A stretch of DNA of 11,558 nucleotides from Oligoflexia bacterium (GTDB lineage: Bacteria; Bdellovibrionota; UBA1018): NCBI GenBank assembly GCA_025352185.1, contig JANXTV010000373.1:1-11558 (forward strand), in the 5' to 3' direction. The notes below the pieces were generated by a model. That model saw nothing but the letters and a program-made list of their open reading frames with translations, searched no databases and was not told the DNA's origin. Made by a program: the position numbers and the translations under genes. Below, piece by piece: positions 1 through 7,226 of this stretch; the stretch's first letter is position 1; the number at the start of each line of letters is the position of its first letter.

Positions 1-273
1 CGCGTGATCATCGGACTCACTGCCGAGTTCGGCACGGTCGGAAACGGACTCGGCGGAAAGACCGAGACGATTAATCGTCTGATCCTAGAGAACGAAGGAT
101 ATTTTCACAGCTACCGTTCACCCGAAGTCGAGAAGCGGGTGAAGCAGAAATACCTCGAACTTTTTTATCCCTCGAGCCCAAAGTGGCGAGAAGGCGTCAT
201 TCGAAATGGCCGGTATCTAGTGGACACGGTTTTAAAACGTTTTATTTCCGAGAGCGAAAAAATTTCGGAGTAA
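1..273 (+). CDS. DUF2817 M14-like metallopeptidase, C-terminal part only
   Basis: The reading frame is open from the first base, so the start lies outside the window; about 90 residues are visible. The fragment begins with a TAEFGT motif. In the DUF2817 branch of M14 zinc carboxypeptidases this lies at the C-terminal end of the catalytic domain, and its Glu corresponds to the general-base Glu of M14 enzymes. It is followed by the family's usual ending, a short helix region and an F-Y-P-x-x-x-x-W segment (here FYPSSPKWREGV), then a final amphipathic helix. The zinc-binding residues would be upstream and cannot be checked. DUF2817 proteins are predicted amino-acid or peptide-releasing hydrolases; the substrate is unknown. 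The gene converges on the next one and overlaps its last 32 bases. The family call rests on remembered motifs. Confidence 0.72.
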   Translation, partial: RVIIGLTAEFGTVGNGLGGKTETINRLILENEGYFHSYRSPEVEKRVKQKYLELFYPSSPKWREGVIRNGRYLVDTVLKRFISESEKISE

Positions 274-1078
274 TAAAGAGGCTTGCGAGCATCGCTTTAT
301 GGTCCGACGAAGTCAGTTTTCCCAGTACTTCCGAATCCCAGACCCCAAGTCCCCGAACAAAAATATAATCGATGACGTGGCCAAATACCGTTCTACGTTC
401 GTCGTTTCGAAACGAGAGATTTCTGAATCCGAGGGAGGCCGTGACTTCGAGGAGGTGGGAGACCTTTTCGTCGGTGTTGGAGTTAAAATCTCCCGCGAGG
501 AGAATAGGACCCCGGTAATCTCGAACTTCTTCGGCGATCATTTCCATATGGCGCGCGAATGCAGCGTAGGGAACGGCGTTAATCCCGTGGACAGAAATGA
601 CGAGGAGTTTTTCCGATTGGCCGGCGATGGGGTACCGAGCGATGGTGAGGGCCTTCGGCGTATGGATCACCGGCTCCACATCGAGGGTACGGCGAACTTT
701 CACCTCACTGGGTTCGACTCGGGAACCAATCATCGTGCCGGTGGGATATTCGGTTCCGCGTCCACTCAGAAAACTTACGCCCATATCCCAGCGTATATTC
801 TTCAGATCGTCGAAGATCGATTTCACCGGCGGACTCAGGAGTCCCTCGGAGAGGATGAGTAATTCTTTCGCGCGACCATATTCGGGGAGGTCGCGGTCGA
901 GACCCGCTTCCTGGCCCTTTTTAATATTCCAGACCAGGATTCGAATCAGGGCTGGGTTCAGGGCCGCACTCTTCGCTTTCCCAAAGGTGAGATGGCTCTC
1001 CGAATCGGGAACGGGACTTGCGAACGCGGGGAGGGATACCGAAAGGAGGAGTGCGATTCCGAGGGAGAGAGTCTTCAT
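242..1078 (-). CDS. Exported endonuclease/exonuclease/phosphatase-fold hydrolase
   Basis: A 278-residue member of the Mg-dependent EEP (DNase I-like) superfamily. Residues 1-20 form a signal peptide: KTL start, hydrophobic core, then AFA-SP as a likely cleavage site. The active-site motifs appear in family order: WNIKKG at 50-55 (Asn51), Glu78 in ILSEGLL, SVHGIN at 162-167 (His164), AGDFN at 195-199, IDYIFV at 236-241 and SSDHKA at 257-262 (Asp259, His260). All catalytic and metal residues seem present, so an active phosphodiesterase or phosphatase is likely. Whether it cuts DNA, RNA, a nucleotide or a lipid headgroup cannot be told; YafD-like proteins are the closest comparison I can make. 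The start is supported by AGGA about 7 bases upstream of ATG and by the signal peptide. Its last codons overlap the convergent DUF2817 gene. It is divergent from the SDR gene. Confidence 0.85.
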   Translation of the reverse strand: MKTLSLGIALLLSVSLPAFASPVPDSESHLTFGKAKSAALNPALIRILVWNIKKGQEAGLDRDLPEYGRAKELLILSEGLLSPPVKSIFDDLKNIRWDMGVSFLSGRGTEYPTGTMIGSRVEPSEVKVRRTLDVEPVIHTPKALTIARYPIAGQSEKLLVISVHGINAVPYAAFARHMEMIAEEVRDYRGPILLAGDFNSNTDEKVSHLLEVTASLGFRNLSFRNDERRTVFGHVIDYIFVRGLGVWDSEVLGKLTSSDHKAMLASLFITPKFFRSRK

Positions 1079-1105
1079 GGGTGATTTCCTAGTTTCCGGT
1101 ATCGA

Positions 1106-1111
1106 ATCATA
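1106..1111 (-). promoter_or_regulatory. Possible -10 box for the EEP hydrolase gene
   Basis: Read on the minus strand this is TATGAT, five of six matches to the bacterial -10 consensus. It lies 27 bases upstream of the ATG at 1078, which leaves room for the AGGA ribosome site. No good TTGACA-like element is found 16-18 bases further upstream, so the call is weak. Confidence 0.3.
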
Positions 1112-1194
1112 ACTGCTACGGGAGACCTAGCCCGAATAGCAATTTTTTACGCTCCGCATAATCTCCTCGAGACTGGCCGTGGGAGCAGAAGTAC

Positions 1195-1200
1195 TATAGT
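1195..1200 (+). promoter_or_regulatory. Possible -10 box for the SDR-fpg unit
   Basis: TATAGT matches the -10 consensus at five of six positions and ends 8 bases before the ATG at 1209. If it is used, transcription would start at or within a few bases of the start codon, giving a leaderless or nearly leaderless message. No clear -35 element is seen. The 130-base divergent region 1079-1208 holds no other feature I can name. Confidence 0.3.
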
Positions 1201-1208
1201 GAGAGGCG

Positions 1209-2768
1209 ATGGTGCAGGAATCCGATACGAACCTCTCTCCCGAAGACCTCCTTCGGTGTATGGCTGTGCTCGAGCGCATCGCCGGAGACGCGCTTCTCCT
1301 TTCGAAATTATCGGAAGTCGACCGAGTCCGACTCTTTATGGCCGCGGGACGGGTGATCTATCCCGACCGCATGCAGGTCCGTCGCCGCGTGAAAGCAATG
1401 CGAAGCGAAAAAAACCAGAACCGCGAGGCAAAAGATCGGGTCCTCCGAGCGGCGACCTCGATTCGGGCCGCGCGCCGAGAATCTGTTTTTATCCCGCCGC
1501 CCCAGATCGTCGACTCGTCGGGTGAAGGACGTAACTTTCCCACCTCGGTGGGAGAACTCCAGAAAGCCCGACTCTGCTACGTGTGTAAGGCCCAGTTTAA
1601 GCAGGTTCATTTTTTCTACGATTCCATGTGTCCGAGTTGCGCCCAGTTTAATTACGATAAACGGTTCCAGACGGCCCCGCTGACGGACCAAGTGGCGATT
1701 ATTACGGGTGCGCGAATGAAGATCGGTTTTCAAGCCGCGCTCCTGATGCTTCGAGCCGGCGCGCGAGTCATCGTCACGACTCGGTTTCCCCAGGACGCCG
1801 CTCATCGCTTCGCTCGCGAATCCGATTTTAATGATTGGGCATCCCGTATTTCTGTCTACGGACTCGACCTCCGCCATTCGCCGAGCGTCGAGGCGTTTGC
1901 GAAGCGCATGGACCAAACGCTCGGTCGCCTGGATATTCTTATTAATAACGCGGCCCAAACGGTTCGACGACCGCCCGGATTCTACGCGCACTTAATGGAA
2001 GTCGAATCGGCTCCGTACGATTCACTTTCGTCCGAGGTGCGGGAAATCCTCCGCGGCCACGAAGAATTAAAACGTCACTTCTCGGGATCGGGACACTCGA
2101 CGTCGGCTGAGAAAACTCAGTGGCTCTCCGAGTGGCACCTGGGAAAAATGCCGTCGGTCCCGGGAGTAACGGCTTCCGCTGAACTTTCACAAATTCCGTA
2201 TGCAACCGAACTCGAGACCGGCGCGGAACTCTTTCCCGTGGGTAAGCTCGATGCGGATCTCCAGCAGGTCGACGTTCGGAAAATGAATAGCTGGAGAATG
2301 GCGCTCGCCGACGTCCCGACCGATGAAATGCTCGAGGTTCAGCTCGTAAATTCCGTGGCTCCGTTCATTCTCTGCAGTAAATTAAAGCCCCTCATGGAAA
2401 GAAATCGGACAGATAAAAAGCACATCGTGAACGTTTCGGCGATGGAGGGGAAATTTAGCCGCCATACGAAAACCGATAAACATCCGCACACGAACATGGC
2501 GAAGGCGGCGTTAAATATGATGACGCTTACATCCGCGCGGGATTACGTGAAGTCCGGAATCTATATGAACGCGGTCGATACGGGATGGGTCACCGATGAA
2601 GACCCGGCCGAATTATCGAACCGTAAACAGACTGAGCTCGATTTCCAACCCCCGCTCGACATCGTTGACGGAGCCGCTCGGGTGGTCGACCCCATCTTCG
2701 CGGGGATCAACTCGGGAAAACATTCCTGGGGTAATTTTCTAAAAGACTATTACCCGACGGAATGGTGA
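1209..2768 (+). CDS. Divergent short-chain dehydrogenase/reductase with Cys4 segment
   Basis: A 519-residue protein, about twice the usual SDR length. Residues 1-120 form a basic, helix-rich N-terminal region I cannot assign. CYVC (123-126) and CPSC (141-144) then make a probable four-Cys metal site. The Rossmann domain begins near 160: TGARMKIG at 166-173 is the dinucleotide-binding loop, NNAAQ at 246-250 matches the NNAG motif, Asn380 and Ser410 match conserved SDR positions, and Lys432 is the catalytic Lys. The usual Tyr four residues before that Lys is Thr428 (HTNMAKAAL), so the classical Tyr-based mechanism is not obvious. A roughly 110-residue insertion (about 255-365) separates NNAAQ from the second half. 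I recall an SDR subfamily in bacteria and some eukaryotes with these features; its substrate is unknown to me. The start may be ATG 1209 or GTG 1212, the latter better spaced from GAGAGG (1201-1206). fpg follows after 17 bases. Confidence 0.85.
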   Translation: MVQESDTNLSPEDLLRCMAVLERIAGDALLLSKLSEVDRVRLFMAAGRVIYPDRMQVRRRVKAMRSEKNQNREAKDRVLRAATSIRAARRESVFIPPPQIVDSSGEGRNFPTSVGELQKARLCYVCKAQFKQVHFFYDSMCPSCAQFNYDKRFQTAPLTDQVAIITGARMKIGFQAALLMLRAGARVIVTTRFPQDAAHRFARESDFNDWASRISVYGLDLRHSPSVEAFAKRMDQTLGRLDILINNAAQTVRRPPGFYAHLMEVESAPYDSLSSEVREILRGHEELKRHFSGSGHSTSAEKTQWLSEWHLGKMPSVPGVTASAELSQIPYATELETGAELFPVGKLDADLQQVDVRKMNSWRMALADVPTDEMLEVQLVNSVAPFILCSKLKPLMERNRTDKKHIVNVSAMEGKFSRHTKTDKHPHTNMAKAALNMMTLTSARDYVKSGIYMNAVDTGWVTDEDPAELSNRKQTELDFQPPLDIVDGAARVVDPIFAGINSGKHSWGNFLKDYYPTEW

Positions 2769-2785
2769 TCGGAGAATAGAGGACT

Positions 2786-3652
2786 ATGCCGGAATTACCC
2801 GAAGTCGAAACGAGCCGTCGTCATGTCCATCGCCTCCTTAAGGGCAGGAAAATCATCGAGGTGATTCCCGATCTCGAAGATCATATTTGTTACGACCGAG
2901 CGACCCCGGAAGAGTTTAGGGACGCGCTCGAAGGTCGACGGGTCGTGGGCACGGGCCGAAAGGGGAAGTACTTCTGGCTCGAACTCGATCGCCGCCCATG
3001 GCCGGTGTTTCACCTCGGGATGACGGGAAACGTAGAGATTCGGAAAGGGAAAAAATCCTTTAAAAAAGCGTGGGGGGGCGTGAAGCTCTGGTCGGAGGGA
3101 AGTCGTGAATCCCGCATTCCGGGAGTTCTTCCCTACTGTCGACTGAAAATCGTGGCCGAAGGGGGAGTTGAGTTTGCGATTACGGATCCCCGTCGGTTTG
3201 GACGAATTCGACTTGCCGAAAACCCCCTAATGGAAACACCGATTTCGAAACTCGGGTTTGATCCGCTCATCGATTTTCCGAAGGCGCCCGTGCTCGCGGA
3301 TCTCCTGAAGAAACGAAAAGCGCCCATTAAAGCCGTCCTGCTCGACCAGTCGCTGTTCGCAGGGGTGGGAAACTGGATCGCGGACGAAGTTCTTTTTCAA
3401 TCGAAACTCGCCCCGAAACGTAAAGCCTCAGATCTATCCACCGCAGAGGTAACCCGACTCCGGGCGAAACTTCTTGCCATCATCCGAACATCGGTCGAGG
3501 TGGATGCCGACTACGACCGCTATCCGAAGAGTTGGTTATTCCACCACCGATGGGGAAAAGAAAAAGACGCAAAGATATCCCGCGGTAACCGGATCGTACA
3601 CGATACGATCGGCGGTCGCACCACGGCGTGGGTCCCTACCCTTCAGAGGTAA
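2786..3652 (+). CDS. fpg: Formamidopyrimidine-DNA glycosylase, zincless-finger type
   Basis: A 288-residue Fpg/Nei-family base-excision repair enzyme that removes oxidised purines such as formamidopyrimidines and 8-oxoguanine and nicks the abasic site. The start is fixed by MPELPEVE: Pro2 is the Schiff-base nucleophile and Glu3 the catalytic acid. Lys61 (RKGKY), HLGMTG at 76-81, DPRRFGR at 134-140 and the helix-two-turn-helix LLDQSLFAGVGNWIADEVL region (185-203, Asn196) are all present. The C-terminus lacks the four zinc-binding cysteines; the only cysteines are 35 and 118. Instead it carries GGRTTAWVP at 276-284, matching the zincless finger of plant and fungal FPG, with Arg278 as the lesion-binding Arg. 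A Lys-rich insertion (about 86-118) also resembles the plant enzyme. It lies 17 bases after the SDR gene with AGAGG just before ATG, so it is probably co-transcribed. Its last 10 bases overlap the convergent DUF885 gene. Confidence 0.93.
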   Translation: MPELPEVETSRRHVHRLLKGRKIIEVIPDLEDHICYDRATPEEFRDALEGRRVVGTGRKGKYFWLELDRRPWPVFHLGMTGNVEIRKGKKSFKKAWGGVKLWSEGSRESRIPGVLPYCRLKIVAEGGVEFAITDPRRFGRIRLAENPLMETPISKLGFDPLIDFPKAPVLADLLKKRKAPIKAVLLDQSLFAGVGNWIADEVLFQSKLAPKRKASDLSTAEVTRLRAKLLAIIRTSVEVDADYDRYPKSWLFHHRWGKEKDAKISRGNRIVHDTIGGRTTAWVPTLQR

Positions 3653-5430
3653 GTCTTTTTTACTTCCGCTACCCATTCGTTTACTTGGGCTTCCAGTATC
3701 GTAAGCGATACCGTTCCGCTTCCGATTACGACGCGGTGAAAGTCCCGGAGGTCAAAGTGTGTTCCGAGTTCCTTTTCGGCCATCTTTCGGAGTTCGATGA
3801 TTTTCAGCTGTCCGATTTTATAGCCGAGAGCCTGACCGGGCCATACGGAGTAACGATTCGCTTCATTACTAATTTCCTTTTTATCGGCGGCTAAATAAGT
3901 CGCCATGTAAGCCATCGTCTTTTCACGTGACCATCCGTAAGCGTGGATTCCGGTGTCGACGACGAGGCGTACGGCGCGTAACATTTCATCGTTTAGATTC
4001 CCCAGTCTCTGCATGGGTTCGGCATACATTCCCATTTCGTTACCGAGATATTCGCTATAAAGCGCCCAGCCTTCCGCGAAGGCATTCGAACTGAAGAGCT
4101 TGCGCTGATACTCGGACAGTTCGTCTTTCATTTCAAATTGGAGCGCGAGCTGGAAATGGTGACCCGGAATCGTCTCGTGGAGCGATAGGGTAGTCACTTC
4201 AAAGATCGGCACGGAATGAAGATTTTTCGTGTTCACGACAAATCGGCCGTAGGGAATATTTTCCGTAGGGTCGTTATAGCTTCCCGCCGCGTCTTCCGGA
4301 TTACTCGTCTCGACGATCCGGTATTCACTTTTTGGGATGAGTTTAAAGTAGGCCGGAATTTTATGGGCGATTTGGCCCTTAACGTCTTCGAGGGCCTTCA
4401 ACATGGCCGTCGACGATTTAAAGAAATACCGAGGATCAGTCGACAGAGATTTTAGGAAAGACTTATAATCTCCCTTAAAACCGAGTTGAGTCTTCACCTT
4501 TTCGATTTCGGCTTTAATTCGTGCAACTTCGCCGAGTCCGGTTTCGTGAATCTGCTTTGCATTTAAGGGTAAGTTCGTACTTGCACGGATTTCGTACTCG
4601 TACATGTCTTTACCATTAGGGAGCTTCCCGATGCCGTAATCCTTGCGGCATGACTTCGTGTATTCATCTCGGAAAAAATGATCGAACTTTTCCACCGCGG
4701 GGAGGATGCGATCGGAAACCATTTTCCTAAAATCCCCCGCGAGACGGGTACGGTCCGCGGTCGAAAAATCCTTAGGCATAAATAAAACGGGTCGATAAAA
4801 AGGATTTTTTTCCGGGTTCTTTTCTAAGGCGTCCTTATAGGTATTCACCGCTCCCGCTGCAGTTACGCAGCTCAGAACGATTTTTTCTTTCATTCCGCGA
4901 CGAAGGAGCGTGATCTGATTATCGATATAGGTCGGAAATCCTTCGGAGCGTTTCACGAAAGCATCGTAGTGTTTAACGGAGTTAAACGGGAATGAAGTGA
5001 GTTCCTGACTCGAGTCATCCATATAGGAATGAATGCGGTTTCCCATTTGGTTAAATCCGAGTAAGTCCGACGGGAAGTCGAATCCTCGGTAGGAGATTTC
5101 CATGTCTTCTTTAAAAATCTTAAACGTGCGGAGATCTTTCGGCGTCAGCGTGTCGGTCTTAACCGTAGTGAGTCGATCCAGCGCCCGGTAGTAAATGGCC
5201 TTCGATCGTTCTCGAAATTCTGGGCTCGCGAAATCACCGAATTTATCGAGATCCTCTTCGACGTTAAAATAGGGCGCGCTAAACGGGTCGAGGTGTTTCG
5301 AGGCGTCCGTATATTCGGCGATAATTTCGTTGAGTCGATCCGCATCGGAGGACGCCGTTTTTCGGCCGGGAGTGGCGCAGGCGGAAATGAGGACGACCAA
5401 GGAGAGGGCAAAGAGTCGGGTAAATTTCAT
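3643..5430 (-). CDS. DUF885 family lipoprotein, predicted zinc metallopeptidase
   Basis: A 595-residue DUF885 protein of about the usual family length. Residues 1-17 are a lipoprotein signal peptide ending in lipobox L-I-S-A with Cys18 as the lipidation site; no Asp follows the Cys, which would fit outer-membrane sorting by the classical rule. The mainly helical body carries the family motif HETIPGHH at 418-425, an HExxH-type zinc site embedded in HExxPGHH. It is followed by FAEGWALYSEYLG at 451-463, where Glu453 is the likely third metal ligand, and RYSVWPGQALGYKIG at 526-540. DUF885 proteins are thought to be peptidases; the substrate is unproven. It lies 21 bases downstream of the thioesterase gene on the same strand and probably shares its transcript. 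Its final codons overlap the end of fpg by 10 bases tail to tail, with no terminator between. Confidence 0.9.
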   Translation of the reverse strand: MKFTRLFALSLVVLISACATPGRKTASSDADRLNEIIAEYTDASKHLDPFSAPYFNVEEDLDKFGDFASPEFRERSKAIYYRALDRLTTVKTDTLTPKDLRTFKIFKEDMEISYRGFDFPSDLLGFNQMGNRIHSYMDDSSQELTSFPFNSVKHYDAFVKRSEGFPTYIDNQITLLRRGMKEKIVLSCVTAAGAVNTYKDALEKNPEKNPFYRPVLFMPKDFSTADRTRLAGDFRKMVSDRILPAVEKFDHFFRDEYTKSCRKDYGIGKLPNGKDMYEYEIRASTNLPLNAKQIHETGLGEVARIKAEIEKVKTQLGFKGDYKSFLKSLSTDPRYFFKSSTAMLKALEDVKGQIAHKIPAYFKLIPKSEYRIVETSNPEDAAGSYNDPTENIPYGRFVVNTKNLHSVPIFEVTTLSLHETIPGHHFQLALQFEMKDELSEYQRKLFSSNAFAEGWALYSEYLGNEMGMYAEPMQRLGNLNDEMLRAVRLVVDTGIHAYGWSREKTMAYMATYLAADKKEISNEANRYSVWPGQALGYKIGQLKIIELRKMAEKELGTHFDLRDFHRVVIGSGTVSLTILEAQVNEWVAEVKKTYL

Positions 5431-5451
5431 GGCCTGACTGTTTCAATTTAT

Positions 5452-5886
5452 TCAGGTCTTGGCAACCCGTTGATCAACGATCACGACCGTGAGTCGACTC
5501 GTACAAACGAGTTCGGATTTTTCGTTCCGAATTTCGATATTCCAGACGTGAACGGTGGAACCGAGGCGAATCGGAGTTACTCGTCCGGTCACTGTTCCAG
5601 ACGTGACTGATTTCAGATGATTTGCGTTAATTTCTAGACCGACCGGCATCTTTAGCTTTCGATCCACGAGGATCGATGAGGCAATACTTCCGAGTGATTC
5701 GGCCAGGGCCACCGATGCTCCTCCGTGGAGTAATCCCGCCGGCTGTTTCGTACGGTGATCGACGGGCATCGTGGCGGTAATCGAATCCGGTCCGACCTCC
5801 GTAAAAACCATACCTAAGTGTTCGCATAGGGTATTCGCACAAGCCGCTTGAAGCAGTTCGGGGGTCGGGTGAGTTTGCCAAATCAT
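5452..5886 (-). CDS. menI: Hotdog-fold acyl-CoA thioesterase, YdiI/MenI type
   Basis: A 144-residue hotdog thioesterase very close in pattern to E. coli YdiI (1,4-dihydroxy-2-naphthoyl-CoA hydrolase, menaquinone synthesis). It shares the MIW start, MPVD-x-RT-x-QP-x-GLLHGGAS block (40-58) and the catalytic Glu at the same residue number, Glu63, within LAESLGS. HGG at 54-56 binds the substrate carbonyl. The enzyme should be cytosolic. YdiI-type enzymes also hydrolyse other aromatic and medium-chain acyl-CoAs, and no other men genes are in view, so the menaquinone role is an inference. The start is supported by GGAG about 8 bases upstream. It is the first gene of a minus-strand pair with the DUF885 lipoprotein and is divergent from the GNAT gene across only 33 bases. 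Another PaaI-like specificity is the main alternative. Confidence 0.85.
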   Translation of the reverse strand: MIWQTHPTPELLQAACANTLCEHLGMVFTEVGPDSITATMPVDHRTKQPAGLLHGGASVALAESLGSIASSILVDRKLKMPVGLEINANHLKSVTSGTVTGRVTPIRLGSTVHVWNIEIRNEKSELVCTSRLTVVIVDQRVAKT

Positions 5887-5919
5887 CGAGGAATCTCCAT
5901 TTTTAGGGTATGAGGAGGT

Positions 5920-6390
5920 ATGCTTTCACCGACCGCGCAGGTTGTAAAATATGATCCGAAGTACCGAACCGCGTTTATCGACCTGAATACAGAATGGATT
6001 CAGAAGTATTTTACGCTCGAGGCGGCAGATCTTCGGCAGCTCGAAAATCCGGAGGAGACAATTCTAACTCCGGGCGGCGAAATTTTTTTCATCCTCGAAG
6101 GCGATCGGGTTGTCGGAACGTGTGCGGTGGTCGCCGCGGGTGCGGGTCGATACGAACTTGCTAAAATGGCGGTCGCTCCCGAAATGCGCGGTAAGCATTA
6201 CGGCGATCTTCTGATGAAGGCCGTGCTGGAATGGGTCCGAAGTAAAAAGGCGACCGAAGTTTTTCTCCTTTCGAACACGGATCTTGAACCGGCGATCGCG
6301 CTCTATTTAAAGAATGGTTTCGAAGTCGCCTCACTCGGAAAACATCCGGACTACGACCGGTGTAACATCCATATGGTGAAAACTCTGTAA
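5920..6390 (+). CDS. GNAT family N-acetyltransferase
   Basis: A 156-residue GNAT-fold acetyl-CoA-dependent acetyltransferase. Motif A, the pyrophosphate-binding loop, is AVAPEMRGKHYGDLLM at 84-99, with R-G-K-H-Y-G at 90-95 in place of the common R/Q-x-x-G-x-G/A. Motif B is AIALYLKNGFE at 126-136, with Tyr129 and the NGF turn typical of the family. No signal peptide or membrane segment is present. The acceptor cannot be predicted; small molecules, toxins and protein amino groups are all family substrates. A strong GAGGAGG sequence (5912-5918) lies unusually close to the ATG, so the effective pairing may use only its first half. It is divergent from the thioesterase gene and 31 bases upstream of the beta-helix membrane protein, with which it probably forms an operon. 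Confidence 0.85.
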   Translation: MLSPTAQVVKYDPKYRTAFIDLNTEWIQKYFTLEAADLRQLENPEETILTPGGEIFFILEGDRVVGTCAVVAAGAGRYELAKMAVAPEMRGKHYGDLLMKAVLEWVRSKKATEVFLLSNTDLEPAIALYLKNGFEVASLGKHPDYDRCNIHMVKTL

Positions 6391-6407
6391 AGACGGCTTA
6401 AACAGGG

Positions 6408-6413
6408 TATGCT
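6408..6413 (+). promoter_or_regulatory. Possible -10 box before the beta-helix protein gene
   Basis: TATGCT matches four of six -10 positions and ends 8 bases before the ATG at 6422. The gene has no recognisable ribosome-binding site, so either a leaderless transcript from here or coupling to the GNAT gene 31 bases upstream would explain its translation. No clear -35 element is visible. Confidence 0.2.
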
Positions 6414-6421
6414 GTTCCTAA

Positions 6422-7222
6422 ATGAGTGAAGAAACGACCCCGGTAAAAAAAGTACGTGAATATAATGATCCCCAGTCTTCTAAGGACACGGGGATCAAGG
6501 GTCTCTTCGAAACGGCTCTCCGGAGATCGAAGCACCTCGTACTCGGGATCTTGCTCATCTTCATTTACGCGATCGTCGCCGCACTCATCGGCATCTCGCT
6601 CATCCCGGCGGTCGCACTCGTCAGTCATCTTTTTGGGTGGAGTGAAGGGTTTTCGACCCTTCCGCGACTCTTTATCCAGGGCTTTTCTCTCGGACTCGGT
6701 TACCTCGCCTACGGGTTCTCGGCGATCATCATCGTCCCCCTCATGAATCGCCTGGTAAAACCGATGATCGGTCCCTACCGAGGGCCCGTTTATTCGAACG
6801 GTGTCTTAGGCTGGTATCTCCATAACATACTGATTTACTCCGTACGTTATACGTTCCTCGACTGGATCACCCCGACTCCGTTCAATATCTTTTTCTATCG
6901 CCAGATGGGCATGAAAATCGGCAATCGAACGGAAGTAAACAGTTCGAATATTAGCGATGCGGCACTCATTACGCTCGAAGACGGTGTAACTGTCGGAGGA
7001 TCCGTCACGATCATAGCCCACTATGCGACGGCCGGGTTCCTCATTATCTCTCCCGTTCGCGTACGAAAAAATGCCACGCTCGGTATCCGCTGCATTATCA
7101 TGGCCGGGGCCGATATTGGCGAACGCGCTACGATTCTTCCGAACTCGGTTGTTTTACCGAAGACGGTCGTTCCCGATGGTGAAACCTGGGCTGGGATTCC
7201 TGCGAAAAAGCTCGAACGCTAA
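6422..7222 (+). CDS. Membrane-anchored left-handed beta-helix protein, Pls/NRPS-terminal type
   Basis: A 266-residue protein with two parts. Residues 1-36 are hydrophilic; about 37-72 and 82-112 are strongly hydrophobic and should form two to four membrane helices. From about 160 to 260 there are hexapeptide repeats of the left-handed beta-helix fold, for example ITLEDG, VRVRKN, ATLGIR, CIIMAG, ADIGER, ATILPN, ending in the AGIPAKKL cap typical of hexapeptide acyltransferases. His200 (TIIAHY) with the following ISPVRV is a plausible active-site region. The order of membrane helices, a Y-R-G-P-V linker (119-123), a tryptophan/tyrosine-rich stretch and the helix matches the C-terminal 'NRPS terminal domain' of Pls-like poly-lysine synthetase proteins. 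Here it stands alone, with no adenylation or carrier domain. Acyl or aminoacyl transfer at the membrane is an inference. No Shine-Dalgarno sequence precedes the ATG. Confidence 0.75.
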   Translation: MSEETTPVKKVREYNDPQSSKDTGIKGLFETALRRSKHLVLGILLIFIYAIVAALIGISLIPAVALVSHLFGWSEGFSTLPRLFIQGFSLGLGYLAYGFSAIIIVPLMNRLVKPMIGPYRGPVYSNGVLGWYLHNILIYSVRYTFLDWITPTPFNIFFYRQMGMKIGNRTEVNSSNISDAALITLEDGVTVGGSVTIIAHYATAGFLIISPVRVRKNATLGIRCIIMAGADIGERATILPNSVVLPKTVVPDGETWAGIPAKKLER

Positions 7223-7226
7223 CGCC

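Noticed and set aside
299..862. Open plus-strand frame of 187 codons inside the EEP hydrolase gene
   Set aside because: It is antisense to a gene with a complete active site and signal peptide, and its translation shows no motif or plausible protein composition.
1308..1991. Open minus-strand frame of 227 codons inside the SDR gene
   Set aside because: It mirrors the SDR coding frame; its translation is Arg-rich without motifs, as expected of an antisense shadow in CG-rich codons.
6409..6429. Six-codon mini-ORF overlapping the beta-helix gene start, possibly a leader peptide
   Set aside because: It has no ribosome site of its own and such short frames arise by chance; it contains no regulatory codon run.
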